DNA of 64,000 nt from Streptococcus tangpeifui (GTDB lineage: Bacteria > Bacillota > Bacilli > Lactobacillales > Streptococcaceae). Location of the stretch: NCBI RefSeq assembly GCF_011038795.1, contig NZ_JAAKDU010000004.1:124001-188000 (forward strand), given 5' to 3'. The translations under genes and the position numbers were made by a program. How positions within the stretch are numbered: the stretch's first letter is position 1; every line of letters starts with the position of its first letter. Shown here in pieces: positions 9,449-18,968 of the stretch. A model generated the notes under the pieces. The model was not told where the DNA came from. It made no database searches and saw only the letters and a list, made by a program, of their open reading frames with translations.

Positions 9449-9714
9449 TTTTCTCCTTTCTTGCATTGTTCAGCTAATGTTTATCTCGTTAGGATAACAT
9501 AGAATGAGTTGTCCTAAGACTTACTGACATCCCCCAAGATGCTGCAAGTCTTTATCTTCGGTCTCAATTATTATGAAAAGTCTTAGGGGATTCTCTCTGT
9601 CTTGTTTAAGGCCAATACTATCAACTGGTTAAACGCCTACCGCAGCCAGTTTTAGACTGTTACTCTTATGACCAAGTGAATGAACAGCCTGCTATTTTAT
9701 TTTTAAAGGATCTC
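9449..9714. other. Noncoding gap between rnr and smpB
   Basis: No gene is seen. CCTAAGACTT (9513-9522) recurs inverted at 9578-9587, and an imperfect TTAGGATAAC/GTTGTCCTAA pair lies at 9489-9518. These may be an rnr terminator region or a decayed repeat. Confidence 0.5.
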
Positions 9715-12120
9715 TTAGCGTTTTTTGCGACGGCGGCCTGATTCCCGCCCTTTTTTATCGTTATGGGGACGGTTCTGGTTCTTGCGTTTATCCGGCTTTT
9801 TCTTCCGATGATCATCCGGCTTCTTGTCCCACTTGCCTTTGCCCTTATCGGCCTTGTCCTTGTCGCCAAAGCGATCTTGTCGCTTATCAAAGCGGCGTTT
9901 GCCTGAACCTTGACGATTACGGAACTCCTTAGCTTTTTCTTCACGGGCCTTTCTAGCCTGTCTATCTACCTTTTCGATGCTATCAAAGTCGCTAGGCAAA
10001 TAGGCAAAGTCAATATCTCCCGTCTCCTTGTCTGCTCGGGTCAATCGCACCTTAATCTTCTGACCAACACGGAAGACTTTGCCAGATTTTTCCCCTTGCA
10101 GGGTCATAGTCCGCTCGTTGTAATTGTAAAATTCAGGCAGGGTAGTAATGTGGACCAAACCTTCAATAGTGTTTGGCAATTCGATAAACATGCCAAATTT
10201 AACCACACTAGCTACCACGGCCTCAAATTCCTGTCCAACCTGATCAGCCATATATTCGGCCTTCTTCATAGCCTCAACAGTCCGTTCGGCATCAATAGCC
10301 CGACGTTCCAAGGCTGATGAAGAGCTAGCTAATTCTGGAATAACCTCTTGGAAGTGTTCTTTCTTCTCCTCAGTCAAATCGCTGTATTCCCGCACCATTC
10401 GGTGAACCAGCAAGTCAGGGTAACGACGAATAGGACTGGTGAAATGAGTGTAATAATCGGCCGCCAAGCCATAATGACCATGATTGTTTTCGGAATATCG
10501 GGCCTGTTGCATGGACCGCAGGAGCATCATGGACATGACCTCGTGTCCGGGTTGTCCTGCAATCCGATTCATAAATTCCTGCAGAGCCTTCTGACCGAGA
10601 CTATTAGCCGTACCGTAGATAGGCACTCCAAAGAGGGAGGCGTAATCCATGAACTTCTGCAATTTCTCAGCCTTGGGCGTTTCATGAATTCGATAGATGA
10701 AGGGCAGTTTACGTTTGGCAAAGTGTTCAGCTACACATTCGTTGGCAGCCAGCATAAAGGACTCAATCATCCGCTCAGCGGTTCCTCGGTCTCTGACGAC
10801 AACATCAGTCGGCAGTCCCTTATTATCAACCAAAATCTTGGCTTCTGGACGATCAAAGTCCAAGGCTCCTCGCTTGATGCGCATAGCCACCAAAATCTTA
10901 TGGAGCTCAGCCATGTGGCTAACAGATTCCATAATGGGCTTGAACTGATCGATAACAGCGGGATTGCCAGCCAACATCTGGTTGACATCATCATAAGTCA
11001 TACGAAAAGTTGTCTTAATGACCGTCTGAGTAATGGTGTGCTTGACGACCTTCCCCTGTGGATTAATCTCCATAATGGCGGATTGGGTCAAGCGGTTGAC
11101 ATTAGGATTGAGGGAACAGATACCATTTGAGAGACGCTCTGGCAGCATTGGGACCACACGGTCCGTCACGTAAACAGACGTGCCACGGGCGACTGCCTCC
11201 TTGTCTAGGGCTGACCCTTCGGTCACATAGTAAGAGACATCCGCAATATGCACACCCAGTTCAAAATTACCGTTAGGCAATTTCTTAATATGAACCGCAT
11301 CATCCAAGTCCTTGGCTTCCTTACCATCAATGGTAAAGGTGATTTCGTCCCTCAGATCCAAACGGCCTTCAAAGTCACTTTCAGATGGGGCATCTGGGAT
11401 AGCTTCGGCCTCAGCCATTACCGCTTCTGGAAATTCAGACACGATGTCCATAGATTCCAGAACTTCCAGCACATCAATTCCCACATCATCCTTATGACCG
11501 ATAATATCACGTACATGGGCGACAAAATAGTCATGGTGGCGGGTGGGGTATTTATCAATCTCAGCCTTGATGACCTCGCTGCCATCTAAGGCAACCGGTT
11601 CTTTTTTGATGTAGATTTTTTGAGGAATTTTCTGGTTCTTAGACTTGATATAACCGGCATACGGTGGTCGTTCATCATCGAGGATGAACGTGCCGACAAC
11701 AGTCTTGAGAGCCCGCTCGACCACATCAACAACGCGCACCTCTGCAGCTGTTCCCTTGAGGCGGTCAGCTGGCTTTTTGATCACAACGTCAACGGTATCT
11801 CCGTCAATAGCATATCCAACATCATTGCGACCGATGAACATGTCTTCTTCATCATCACTGACATGCAAGAAACCAAAGCCATTCTTATTGGCCCGGAAGA
11901 CCCCCTGAATGGTAATTTCATGCTTTTTCTTAGGAACTTCCTTGCGCAGGGAGACATAGCCATCCTGATGAAATCGAAGCTTCTTGTTGCTCTCTAGCTG
12001 AGAGATAACCTTAATCAGCTGGGGAAATTTTTGTGAACCAGCCATGTCCAGAGCAGCAGCCAGATCATTGACACTGGATTTGCCTTGCTCTTTTAAGTAG
12101 TTAATAATTTGTTCTTCCAT
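9715..12120 (-). CDS. rnr: Ribonuclease R
   Basis: From MEEQIINYLKEQGKSS the protein has 801 residues: a winged-helix N-terminus (about 1-60), two cold-shock OB domains, the catalytic RNB domain with the Mg-binding aspartate cluster DGKEAKDLDDAVHI, an S1 domain (FEAVVASVVKFGMFIELP) and an unusually long Lys/Arg-rich tail of about 70 residues. RNase R degrades structured RNA 3' to 5' and works with tmRNA/SmpB, encoded next. The frame is open to 12240, touching secG, but that 40-codon extension contains the secG terminator (12201-12229), so I choose ATG 12120; its SD is weak. Confidence 0.93.
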   Translation of the reverse strand: MEEQIINYLKEQGKSSVNDLAAALDMAGSQKFPQLIKVISQLESNKKLRFHQDGYVSLRKEVPKKKHEITIQGVFRANKNGFGFLHVSDDEEDMFIGRNDVGYAIDGDTVDVVIKKPADRLKGTAAEVRVVDVVERALKTVVGTFILDDERPPYAGYIKSKNQKIPQKIYIKKEPVALDGSEVIKAEIDKYPTRHHDYFVAHVRDIIGHKDDVGIDVLEVLESMDIVSEFPEAVMAEAEAIPDAPSESDFEGRLDLRDEITFTIDGKEAKDLDDAVHIKKLPNGNFELGVHIADVSYYVTEGSALDKEAVARGTSVYVTDRVVPMLPERLSNGICSLNPNVNRLTQSAIMEINPQGKVVKHTITQTVIKTTFRMTYDDVNQMLAGNPAVIDQFKPIMESVSHMAELHKILVAMRIKRGALDFDRPEAKILVDNKGLPTDVVVRDRGTAERMIESFMLAANECVAEHFAKRKLPFIYRIHETPKAEKLQKFMDYASLFGVPIYGTANSLGQKALQEFMNRIAGQPGHEVMSMMLLRSMQQARYSENNHGHYGLAADYYTHFTSPIRRYPDLLVHRMVREYSDLTEEKKEHFQEVIPELASSSSALERRAIDAERTVEAMKKAEYMADQVGQEFEAVVASVVKFGMFIELPNTIEGLVHITTLPEFYNYNERTMTLQGEKSGKVFRVGQKIKVRLTRADKETGDIDFAYLPSDFDSIEKVDRQARKAREEKAKEFRNRQGSGKRRFDKRQDRFGDKDKADKGKGKWDKKPDDHRKKKPDKRKNQNRPHNDKKGRESGRRRKKR

Positions 12121-12200
12121 AATTTTCTTGACAGACCAGACGTTTGTTTGGACTGTCTTTTCATCCTCTTTATTTCTTGATTTTGTGGGGAATTTTCTAT

Positions 12201-12229
12201 AAAAAAGGAGCCAGACCAAGTCTCGGCTC
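12201..12229 (-). terminator. Terminator of rpmG-secG
   Basis: On the minus strand GAGCC-G-AGAC, loop TTG, GTCT-GGCTC, then CTTTTTT. The stem has one bulge. It sits directly after the secG stop and before the chosen rnr start. Confidence 0.82.
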
Positions 12230-12239
12230 ACTTTCGTCA

Positions 12240-12476
12240 TTACTTACTTGATAAAATCGCAAGCACTAGGGCATCCAGCAACCAAAGGAAGATTAGGATA
12301 CCAGTAAAGCGTTCCATGAAGGCCTCAAATCCGCGGGCTTTTGTTCGCTCGAAGAGGGCTTCTGAACCGCTGCTATCAAATACATTACTACTTGGGTTTT
12401 TCTGAGGCTGCATAAAAATGGCAATAATCAAAATCACAGACATAACCAACAGAGCAGTCAGTAAAATATTGTACAT
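12240..12476 (-). CDS. secG: Preprotein translocase subunit SecG
   Basis: The 78-residue protein has two membrane helices (about 3-22 and 55-75) joined by a polar loop with QPQKNPSSNVFDSSGSEALF, the SecG signature region. It is an accessory subunit of SecYEG. GGAGGAAAG precedes the ATG. It lies between rpmG and rnr, the standard streptococcal order. Confidence 0.93.
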   Translation of the reverse strand: MYNILLTALLVMSVILIIAIFMQPQKNPSSNVFDSSGSEALFERTKARGFEAFMERFTGILIFLWLLDALVLAILSSK

Positions 12477-12520
12477 ATCTTTCCTCCACTATTATCCTAA
12501 GTAGTTTATCATAAATGCTT

Positions 12521-12667
12521 TTAAGATTCAAGATGAAGGGTCACTTTTCGCTCCTTGGGACAGTATTTGGGCACCTGAATTTTTTCAGGATGGTTTACCT
12601 TATTTTTTGAAGTCAAATAATTGAGACTGCCGCAGGAACTACATTTCAAATTTATTTTTATCCGCAC
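12521..12667 (-). CDS. rpmG: 50S ribosomal protein L33
   Basis: A 48-codon gene starting with GTG at 12665-12667 and ending with TAA at 12521-12523. Translation begins (M)[17 protein letters not shown], continues through [20 protein letters not shown] and ends TLHLES, which is the short L33 type of streptococci. The N-terminal CxxC is present but the second CxxC is reduced to CPKE, so a full zinc ribbon is not formed. The GTG overlaps the TAG of the upstream MFS gene by one base (TAGTG), indicating translational coupling. Adjacent secG confirms the identity. Confidence 0.93.
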   Translation of the reverse strand: MRIKINLKCSSCGSLNYLTSKNKVNHPEKIQVPKYCPKERKVTLHLES

Positions 12668-13788
12668 TAGATTTCCTTAACTTTCAGATAATGTCTAAAA
12701 TTGATAAAACTCCATGAGAAATTAACAAAGACGATGATTGAGGTGGCATAAAAAACCCAGTGATAGCCTAAACCTGCCGCTACGCTGGAACCGATAAAGG
12801 GACCGACGACTTGCCCTATATTGAAGAACATCTGGTTGTAACTAAAAATCCTAGAGATCCCTTCCTTAGGCGTAATCTTGGTCAGCAGCGAATTGATACT
12901 GGGCATTAGGGCCCCTGTCCCAAAACCATATAGAAAGCGAAGCAGTCCTAACTGCAGAGGCGTTTGGGCATGGGCGAAGGACAGATACATACAAAAACTA
13001 TAAAAAAGGGCCAAAAGAAGCAGACGATGATTGCCGATTTTATCGCCAATTTTTCCTAGGAAGGAACTAGATAGCATACTGGAAAAACCCATACTGGAAA
13101 CAATCAAACCGGATACGAACATGAGGTTTTCTGTCTGCCCCAGATGACGGATGTAAAGCGTCAAAATAGGGGCAATAGATTGGGCCGAAACCTGAATAAT
13201 CATGCTGGTAACAAAGAGGCCCAGCATGACCTGACGGTCCTTGACTTGGTGCAGCAGGTCTTTGGTCGGAAGTTCATGTTCCCTCTTTACAGGCACAAAA
13301 TCCTCTCGAATCAAGAAGACTGTCATAAGGTTTAACAAAAGCAAGAGACCGCCAACAAAGAGAAAGATATTACGAATGCCTAAGAGGTCAGCGAAATAGC
13401 CTCCTAAGAGAGGCCCAATTAAAGTTCCTGCTGTGACGCCAGTTGCCAGAGTCCCTAGAGCTGCTCCTAACTTTTCCTTGGGCGCTTGACTGGCAATTAA
13501 GGCTGTCGAATTAGGGACATAGCCAGCAAACATTCCATTTAAAAGTCTTAGAGCCAGCATCCAAAAGACATTGGGGACAAAGGCCAATCCTCCCATAGTA
13601 AAAGCCATAGCAAGACTGGCCCGAATCATCATAGGTTTACGCCCATAGCGGTCAGCTAGAGAACCCCAAATAGGGGCAACTAGAGCCGAAGCTAGGGCTG
13701 AAAGTGAAACAGACAAGCCAGCGTAAAGCTCAACTCTCCCTGGTTTAGCTCCCAACTGTTCCACAAAGAGGGACATAAAAGGCATCAC
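12667..13788 (-). CDS. pmrA: MFS multidrug efflux transporter, PmrA-like (5' end uncertain)
   Basis: The annotated 373 residues cover about twelve membrane helices with the MFS loop motif [20 protein letters not shown] and [20 protein letters not shown], very like pneumococcal PmrA, which also precedes rpmG-secG. It should export drugs or quinolones with the proton gradient. The coordinate start is a GTG (13788) inside the first helix. Homology continues upstream without a break (NWQQNLRIAWFGNFLTG) to a stop at 13885-13887, yet that stretch has no ATG, GTG or TTG. The ATGs at 13888 and 13891 are in another frame. The gene may be frameshifted near its start or use an unusual start. Confidence 0.8.
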   Translation of the reverse strand: MMPFMSLFVEQLGAKPGRVELYAGLSVSLSALASALVAPIWGSLADRYGRKPMMIRASLAMAFTMGGLAFVPNVFWMLALRLLNGMFAGYVPNSTALIASQAPKEKLGAALGTLATGVTAGTLIGPLLGGYFADLLGIRNIFLFVGGLLLLLNLMTVFLIREDFVPVKREHELPTKDLLHQVKDRQVMLGLFVTSMIIQVSAQSIAPILTLYIRHLGQTENLMFVSGLIVSSMGFSSMLSSSFLGKIGDKIGNHRLLLLALFYSFCMYLSFAHAQTPLQLGLLRFLYGFGTGALMPSINSLLTKITPKEGISRIFSYNQMFFNIGQVVGPFIGSSVAAGLGYHWVFYATSIIVFVNFSWSFINFRHYLKVKEI

Positions 13789-14027
13789 AAGTGAAAAACT
13801 TGCCCCAGTGAGAAAATTACCGAACCAAGCTATCCTTAGATTCTGTTGCCAATTGACAGTTGCAACACTTGCTGTCTCTATAAGTCATCATCTTCTTTCT
13901 TGGATCATCTGTTAAATATTATACCACAAGTTGGACTTGGAAAAAGTGCAAGGTGATTGACTTTTCCTCAAGTCCATAAAAGCAAAAATACTAATTAGTA
14001 ATTTTCGGCATTAGCACTTCTTCGTAA
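13789..14027. other. 5' region of pmrA
   Basis: The minus strand shows a TATAAT (13918-13923) as a possible -10 box and then ATG-ATG (13886-13891), which is out of frame with pmrA. 13789-13850 still encodes PmrA-like N-terminal residues. Nothing else is seen before the repeat at 14028. Confidence 0.5.
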
Positions 14028-14155
14028 GATATAGCAGAGGCTTGTTAGCTAAGTGCTTTGCACTTGATGGCAAACGCCAATCACTAAGGTGACTTGGCTA
14101 CCTCTCCCACTAACCTCGTTTGATTAGTAAAATCGACTAACAAACGCAGTGTCGC
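14028..14155. repeat. Multi-hairpin dispersed repeat, family A copy 2
   Basis: Second copy of the element at 5911-6039, in the same orientation. The first stem AAGTGC/GCACTT (14051-14056/14060-14065) is kept with loop TTT in place of TCC. The third stem is CGTTTGATTAGT/ACTAACAAACG (14117-14128/14136-14146). The shared sequence includes GGCTACCTCTCCCACTAAC. It lies between pmrA and coaE, in an otherwise noncoding stretch. Confidence 0.85.
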
Positions 14156-14259
14156 TAAACCGTTAAGCACTCCAACGAAAAATAGGAAACCTGATGATGA
14201 ATCATACAAATTCAAGAAAGGTGAAGCTTTTTTCACAGGAGTGTAGGCGGGTTCAGTTA

Positions 14260-14856
14260 TCAGTTGGCGCTCAGTCGTTCTAACTGCTGCTCCAGCTGAG
14301 CATAAGTCTCCTCTAGGCTACCATTATTGTCAATCACTCGGTCAGCTAGACGAATTTTTTTAGACAAAGGGAGCTGGGCAGCAATCCGATTTTCAGCCTC
14401 TTCTAAGGAGTAACCATTTCTCGCCATCAAACGCTCGATTTGCTGGTCCTCATCTAAGGCGACCAGCCAAATTTCGTCGAACCAGTCTTGATAATCTAGC
14501 TCAAAAAGTAACGGCAAATCCATAAAGAAAATTTTTTCAGACTTTGCTAGCTGATCTCGCCTTTTTGCCAGCTCCTGATGGATAATGCGATCTTGAAGAT
14601 CAGCCGATTTCTTTCTGGCAGCTGGATCGTTAAAGATAAGTTGGGCAAATTTAGGGCGATCCAATTCTTGGTCGGGAGCCAAAATTCCAGTTCCAAAAGC
14701 TAAAATTAGGGCCTGATAGAGCGGTTTCCCTTTTGCTTGCAGGTCATGAACCAATTGATCAGCATCAATAACCTGATATCCTTTTTGTCTCAAATAGGCT
14801 GTCACCGTCGATTTCCCCGAAGCGATACCACCTGTTAATCCGATAATCTTACTCAT
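14260..14856 (-). CDS. coaE: Dephospho-CoA kinase
   Basis: From [17 protein letters not shown] the protein has 198 residues. The P-loop GGIASGKST is at residues 8-16, DADQLVHDL and the LPLLFELDY segment are CoaE landmarks. It phosphorylates the 3'-OH of dephospho-CoA, the last step of CoA synthesis. The ATG (14854-14856) overlaps the mutM TGA as ATGA, which shows coupling and rules out the longer frame beginning at 14928. Confidence 0.94.
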   Translation of the reverse strand: MSKIIGLTGGIASGKSTVTAYLRQKGYQVIDADQLVHDLQAKGKPLYQALILAFGTGILAPDQELDRPKFAQLIFNDPAARKKSADLQDRIIHQELAKRRDQLAKSEKIFFMDLPLLFELDYQDWFDEIWLVALDEDQQIERLMARNGYSLEEAENRIAAQLPLSKKIRLADRVIDNNGSLEETYAQLEQQLERLSAN

Positions 14857-15674
14857 TTCTTTTGACACTTGGGACAATAGTGGCTGCCCCGTCCTCCTAC
14901 TTTTACCTTTTGAATCTCTGTTCCGCAACGCGGACAGGGTTCACCTGTTCGGCCGTAAACTTGTAGATACTTTTGCATGGTGCCGTCTTCACCTAAAGCG
15001 TTACGATAGGTTCGAATGGTCGATCCGCCCTTGCGAATGCCAAGCTGCAAAATACGAATAGTCTCATCATGCAGCCGCTTAATTTCTGCTTTTTTGAGAC
15101 TGGGTGCCTGACGTTCTGGGTGAACTTTAGCTGCCCAGAGCACCTCATCAACATAGATATTTCCTAGGCCAGCAACTAATTTTTGCTCCAAGAGCAGCGG
15201 CTTGATGGGCTTATGAGAAGACAAGACAGCTCGCTCAAAGGGCGCCAACTTAAAATCTTCCTTGGTCGGCTCAGGGCCAATTTTCTTTTTGACAAAATAA
15301 GCCTCTTCTGCTGATTTTGCTAAGAGCTCAAATGTCCCAAACTTGCGGACATCTTGATAAACCAAGGTTGAGCCGTCATTCAATGTAAAGAAGGCATGAA
15401 AATGCTTATTGTTGGGTACCTCATCTGGAAAGAGCAGGTACTTGCCTTCCATACGCAGATGCGAGATTAACACCTGAGCGCCTAAATCAAAAATAAGGTA
15501 TTTCCCTCGGCGGCGCATAGTGCAAATCGTTTGACCAGGCAGATTCATCTTAAAAGTATCGAAATCCGTCTTAACCATCTTGGGCACGCGCACATCTACT
15601 GATACAATCTTCTTGTTGACAATCAGGCCTTCCAAACCGCGCCTGACGGTCTCAACCTCCGGTAATTCGGGCAT
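14853..15674 (-). CDS. mutM: Formamidopyrimidine-DNA glycosylase
   Basis: The 273-residue protein starts [14 protein letters not shown]; the catalytic Pro and Glu directly follow the initiator Met. The H2TH segment ([20 protein letters not shown]) and the C-terminal zinc finger (CPRCGT...HYCPKCQ) are intact. It removes 8-oxoguanine and formamidopyrimidines and nicks the DNA. It is followed by coaE with a 4-base overlap. Confidence 0.96.
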   Translation of the reverse strand: MPELPEVETVRRGLEGLIVNKKIVSVDVRVPKMVKTDFDTFKMNLPGQTICTMRRRGKYLIFDLGAQVLISHLRMEGKYLLFPDEVPNNKHFHAFFTLNDGSTLVYQDVRKFGTFELLAKSAEEAYFVKKKIGPEPTKEDFKLAPFERAVLSSHKPIKPLLLEQKLVAGLGNIYVDEVLWAAKVHPERQAPSLKKAEIKRLHDETIRILQLGIRKGGSTIRTYRNALGEDGTMQKYLQVYGRTGEPCPRCGTEIQKVKVGGRGSHYCPKCQKK

Positions 15675-15831
15675 ATCTAAAACATCAGGAACAGCCAGAA
15701 AAACTAATCGAAATAAGACTAAGACATAGAAATTGGCTTTTCTATGCCTCTTATCTTTTTCATCAGCTCTTCCACTTGGATTCTAAGCTGATCCTTCCTT
15801 TCTTTTGATACTTCTTTGCTTTTTTAACAGC

Positions 15832-16356
15832 TTAATCCTTCAAACCTAACAAGCGCCTAGCATAGATAACCTGACCTGAATGCATGGCAGCATCATCAAT
15901 GATTGACACCAGACGGGCACCGCGAGTGACTGCAGGTGTCCAAGAATCGTCCACAATGTCATTAAGAGCGGCTTCATCAAGCGAGCTGAGGTAGTCTTTT
16001 GTTAAGACAGCCGCTGCATTCAGGTAAGCCAGCACCAAATCCACATCATCCACCTGAACTTTTTGGGCTTCCTCTAACGAGTGCTGCCAGTCTTGTGTGT
16101 CATCAGGCAAGTCCAAGTTGAACTTTTCTTTCCAGCCCTGAGCCAACCAAATCGGCTCTGTTTTTGCCAAGTCCGAAATCTGTAAATCCATTTCACGCGC
16201 AGTATGCCAAGCCAGCCAAGTCATAGATTTAATTTGACCTGAAACTTCTGCAGCTGGAAAACGATTGGCCTCTTCAACTGTTACTCCTTCAAATAATCGT
16301 TCAAACCGCTCCTGTGCGCGGTCAACACTTTCTACTAACATATCTAAATACGTCAT
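15832..16356 (-). CDS. DinB-like (DUF664-type) metal-binding four-helix protein
   Basis: The 174-residue protein has the DinB superfamily pattern: WLAWHTAREMD near residue 50 and DDAAMHSGQVIYARRL near the end, placing two histidines where this family binds a divalent metal. Relatives include thiol S-transferases such as bacillithiol transferases, but streptococci are not known to make bacillithiol, so the function here is open. GAGGAGG precedes the ATG. With the next gene it forms a pair lying between mutM and era. Confidence 0.75.
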   Translation of the reverse strand: MTYLDMLVESVDRAQERFERLFEGVTVEEANRFPAAEVSGQIKSMTWLAWHTAREMDLQISDLAKTEPIWLAQGWKEKFNLDLPDDTQDWQHSLEEAQKVQVDDVDLVLAYLNAAAVLTKDYLSSLDEAALNDIVDDSWTPAVTRGARLVSIIDDAAMHSGQVIYARRLLGLKD

Positions 16357-16420
16357 ATTATTACCTCCTCATGGCAAAAGCCGGGATCTCCCCCAGCTTT
16401 AAACCTTATTTGACATCTTC

Positions 16421-17206
16421 TTAATCAGCAAACCGCCTCAATTTATGGGGAAAGACAGCGCCCTGCAAAAAATACTGCACGAGCTGAATGTGGGTGGTCA
16501 CATCACTAAACAGCCAAGCATGACCCTTGTCGGGATAATAAGCATACTCGCTGGCTGGATTTTGACTTGCCAGTAATTGGTGCGATTCATGTATCGAACC
16601 CGACTCTTTTCCACCTGAAACAAAAAAGATAGGATTATCAACTCTCAGGTTTAATCTTAAGAGATTAGCTTGGGACATAGCACGGCGAAAAGAGCGCTTT
16701 GAAGCCTGCTGTAAATCAGCAACAAAGGTTCGATACTCTTCTTCAGGAACACCATCTTTTGCCATCATGCTGCTCATGAGTTTGGCGACTAACATCGTAT
16801 TTTTGAGCAATGACATAGCATAGACACCAGCAATAACCTTCCGATAACCTTTGATGGGATAGTGGGCCATGCCATCGACAACAGCACGCTCAACCAAATC
16901 GGTATGTTTCGCTAGCAAGTTCAAAACGAGACCGCCACCCAGCGAAAGACCAACCAGATGCGGTTTACCGTGAGCTTTCACCTTGATAATGTCAGCAATC
17001 ATTTCTGTCACATCAGCAAAATTTGTCCATTCGATATCACGACTATTGCCATGCCCAGGCAAGTCAATGGCGACACAGTGGAAATTATTTTTTAGTGCTG
17101 CCATGTGCTGCTGCCACATTTTACTGCTGGAACCCGAAGCATGCAAAAAGATTATCGTTTGTTTCTGTTCGTACCCTGTTTCTTCGATAAATAAGTTACC
17201 TGTCAT
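16421..17206 (-). CDS. Alpha/beta hydrolase
   Basis: The 261-residue protein has the alpha/beta hydrolase core: IIFLHASGSSSKMWQQH (oxyanion-hole HxS region), AIDLPGHGNS, the nucleophile elbow GLSLGGG (serine near residue 94) and the catalytic His in YYPDKGHAWLF. An acid residue is expected near FFVSGGKESG. Substrate unknown; the MhpC/esterase group is closest by pattern. GAGGAGA is positioned before the ATG. It sits between era and the DinB-like gene, with a multi-hairpin repeat on the era side. Confidence 0.82.
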   Translation of the reverse strand: MTGNLFIEETGYEQKQTIIFLHASGSSSKMWQQHMAALKNNFHCVAIDLPGHGNSRDIEWTNFADVTEMIADIIKVKAHGKPHLVGLSLGGGLVLNLLAKHTDLVERAVVDGMAHYPIKGYRKVIAGVYAMSLLKNTMLVAKLMSSMMAKDGVPEEEYRTFVADLQQASKRSFRRAMSQANLLRLNLRVDNPIFFVSGGKESGSIHESHQLLASQNPASEYAYYPDKGHAWLFSDVTTHIQLVQYFLQGAVFPHKLRRFAD

Positions 17207-17314
17207 TGGTCTGTCTCCTCACTAAGCCCAACTTGGACTACAAGTCTATCTGTACCTCGCTCCCCCATTTCTGGGATCGGATTAAAAAGGTCCGCCGACC
17301 CTCATCGCTTTCTT

Positions 17315-17499
17315 ATTTTCAGGCGACCCTTTAAACAGTCCACTAGACTGTTTAACTACCACGCAAGTGATAGCTCCAACAGTTTGGGGAACTGTTGGAG
17401 GAATCCCATGAACGTCAGTTCATGTCAATAGTAATCAACTGTGCGGAGGTGGGACGACGAAATCAATTTCTCCGAAATAATGATTTCTGTCCCGCTCTC
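17315..17499. repeat. Four-hairpin dispersed repeat, family B copy 1
   Basis: Consecutive hairpins: AAACAGTC/GACTGTTT (17333-17340/17346-17353), CTCCAACAGTT/AACTGTTGGAG (17374-17384/17390-17400), CATGAAC/GTTCATG (17407-17413/17418-17424), and GGGAC-GAAATCA/TGATTTC-GTCCC (17451-17493). A related element is at 60913-61168. Both end exactly at the stop codon of a minus-strand gene, here era, so the element forms that gene's 3' UTR. Confidence 0.85.
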
Positions 17500-18394
17500 A
17501 ATACTCCTTCTTATTATAGCCAAAGTCAGCCAAGTCCAGCTTTTTATCACGCCAGTTTTTCTTAACTTTGACCCAGGTTTCAAGGTAAACTTTGTCCCCC
17601 AGCATGAGTTCTATGTCGCGTCTGGCCATCTTACCGATTTTCTTAAGCATAGCACCTTGCTTACCGATGATGATGCCTTTTTGACTGTCGCGTTCGACCA
17701 TGATGGTCGCGCGGATATGAACCTTGTCTGTTTCTTCGTCGCGCCTCATAGATTCGATAACCACAGCTACGGAGTGCGGTACTTCCTGCTCGGTCAATTT
17801 GAGGATTTTCTCACGAATCATCTCAGATACTAAAAAGCGTTCTGGATGATCTGTGATTTGGTCTTCAGGGAAATACTGAAATCCTTCTTCCAGATTATCC
17901 TTAAGAATGGTCAATAGGGTTTCCACATTATTACCCTGCAGGGCAGAGATTGGTACAATCTCTTTAAAATCCATCTGAGAGCGAAAATCTTCGATCTTTT
18001 CTAAAAGTTGGTCAGGGTGGACCTTGTCAATCTTATTGATGACCAAAATGACTGGAATCTTAGCTGCCTTAAGGCGCTCCATAATCATATTATCGCCTTT
18101 GCCACGCTCCTCATCGGCTGGGACCATAAAGAGCACCGTTTCCACTTCACGAAGGGTCGAATAGGCGGACTCGACCATAAAATCTCCCAGTGCTGTCTTG
18201 GGTTTATGGATCCCCGGTGTGTCGATAAAGACGATCTGCTCCGTATCTGTTGTATAGATACCCATGATTTTATTGCGCGTTGTCTGAGCCTTATCACTCA
18301 TGATGGCAATCTTTTGGCCCATGACATGATTGAGAAACGTTGATTTACCAACATTAGGACGGCCTAAAATAGCCACAAAACCTGATTTAAACAT
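17498..18394 (-). CDS. era: GTPase Era
   Basis: The 298-residue protein has G1 GRPNVGKST (10-18), the switch region with [19 protein letters not shown] (G3), G4 NKID, G5 ISALQG and a C-terminal KH domain ([14 protein letters not shown]). Era binds the 3' end of 16S rRNA and assists 30S assembly. It belongs to the phoH-ybeY-dgkA-era block. No strong SD is visible before the ATG. Confidence 0.97.
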   Translation of the reverse strand: MFKSGFVAILGRPNVGKSTFLNHVMGQKIAIMSDKAQTTRNKIMGIYTTDTEQIVFIDTPGIHKPKTALGDFMVESAYSTLREVETVLFMVPADEERGKGDNMIMERLKAAKIPVILVINKIDKVHPDQLLEKIEDFRSQMDFKEIVPISALQGNNVETLLTILKDNLEEGFQYFPEDQITDHPERFLVSEMIREKILKLTEQEVPHSVAVVIESMRRDEETDKVHIRATIMVERDSQKGIIIGKQGAMLKKIGKMARRDIELMLGDKVYLETWVKVKKNWRDKKLDLADFGYNKKEY

Positions 18395-18563
18395 ACGATA
18401 TAAAGAACGTTACAAGCAAAGTAAACATAGACCATTAACAGAAAATCAGGATTTTCTAAATGGCTCGGTTTTTACCCAGCCTTAATTGTGTTCAGGTCAG
18501 AACACAAACTCGTTCATTCCTTTCTATTCTAAGAAATAAGGCCAGCTGCCAATTGCAGCTGAC
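18395..18563. other. dgkA-era intergenic hairpin region
   Basis: CAGCTGC (18543-18549) and GCAGCTG (18555-18561) form a hairpin just after the dgkA stop, followed on the minus strand by CTTATTTCTT. It could be a weak terminator. No gene is seen in the gap. Confidence 0.4.
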
Positions 18564-18968
18564 TCAGTGAAAAAGCAGTGCCCAAATTTTTGGCACAAAG
18601 ATAATAACGCCAGTGGCAACTGCGTAGCCTGAAATAACCAGCACAGCACCCGCAGCCATATCTTTAGCATTCTTGGCTAACATTGAAAAGTGGTAATTAC
18701 TGGCTAAGTCAACGACATTTTCAATAGCCGAGTTAATAATTTCAAAGGTAATCACTAAGAAAATTGCCAGCAGCAAGAATAACCATTCGATAGCTGTAAT
18801 GTGAAAAATAATGCCTGCTAAAGCAGCCAGAACAGCCGATATCCCATGCTTGCGCATGTTACGCTCTTCCTTAAAGGCTGTAAAGATACCGGTCAAGGCA
18901 AATTCTAAACTGGATGTCAGCGTTCGGTTTTTCCATTTCTTAGGTGAATTAGTCTCTCGTAAGTCCAT
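18564..18968 (-). CDS. dgkA: Undecaprenol / diacylglycerol kinase
   Basis: The 134-residue protein has three membrane helices and the DgkA motifs: the amphipathic N-terminal helix ending in [10 protein letters not shown] and the active-site stretch [14 protein letters not shown] with the metal-binding glutamates. Gram-positive members phosphorylate undecaprenol for the lipid carrier pool. The start overlaps the ybeY stop by 20 bp, so the two are translationally linked. Confidence 0.93.
   Translation of the reverse strand: MDLRETNSPKKWKNRTLTSSLEFALTGIFTAFKEERNMRKHGISAVLAALAGIIFHITAIEWLFLLLAIFLVITFEIINSAIENVVDLASNYHFSMLAKNAKDMAAGAVLVISGYAVATGVIIFVPKIWALLFH

Noticed and set aside
9467..9714. 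Remnant of tehB between rnr and smpB
   Set aside because: tehB can occur in this region in relatives, but no methyltransferase-like residues are visible here.
9666..9944. Open frames opposite the Lys/Arg-rich rnr tail
   Set aside because: Low-complexity coding sequence keeps other frames open; no SD or recognisable protein.
10348..11130. Long open frame antisense to rnr
   Set aside because: Shadow of RNase R codons; no SD and no known family.
17315..17499. CRISPR array
   Set aside because: The repeated pieces are different inverted repeats, not regular direct repeats with spacers.
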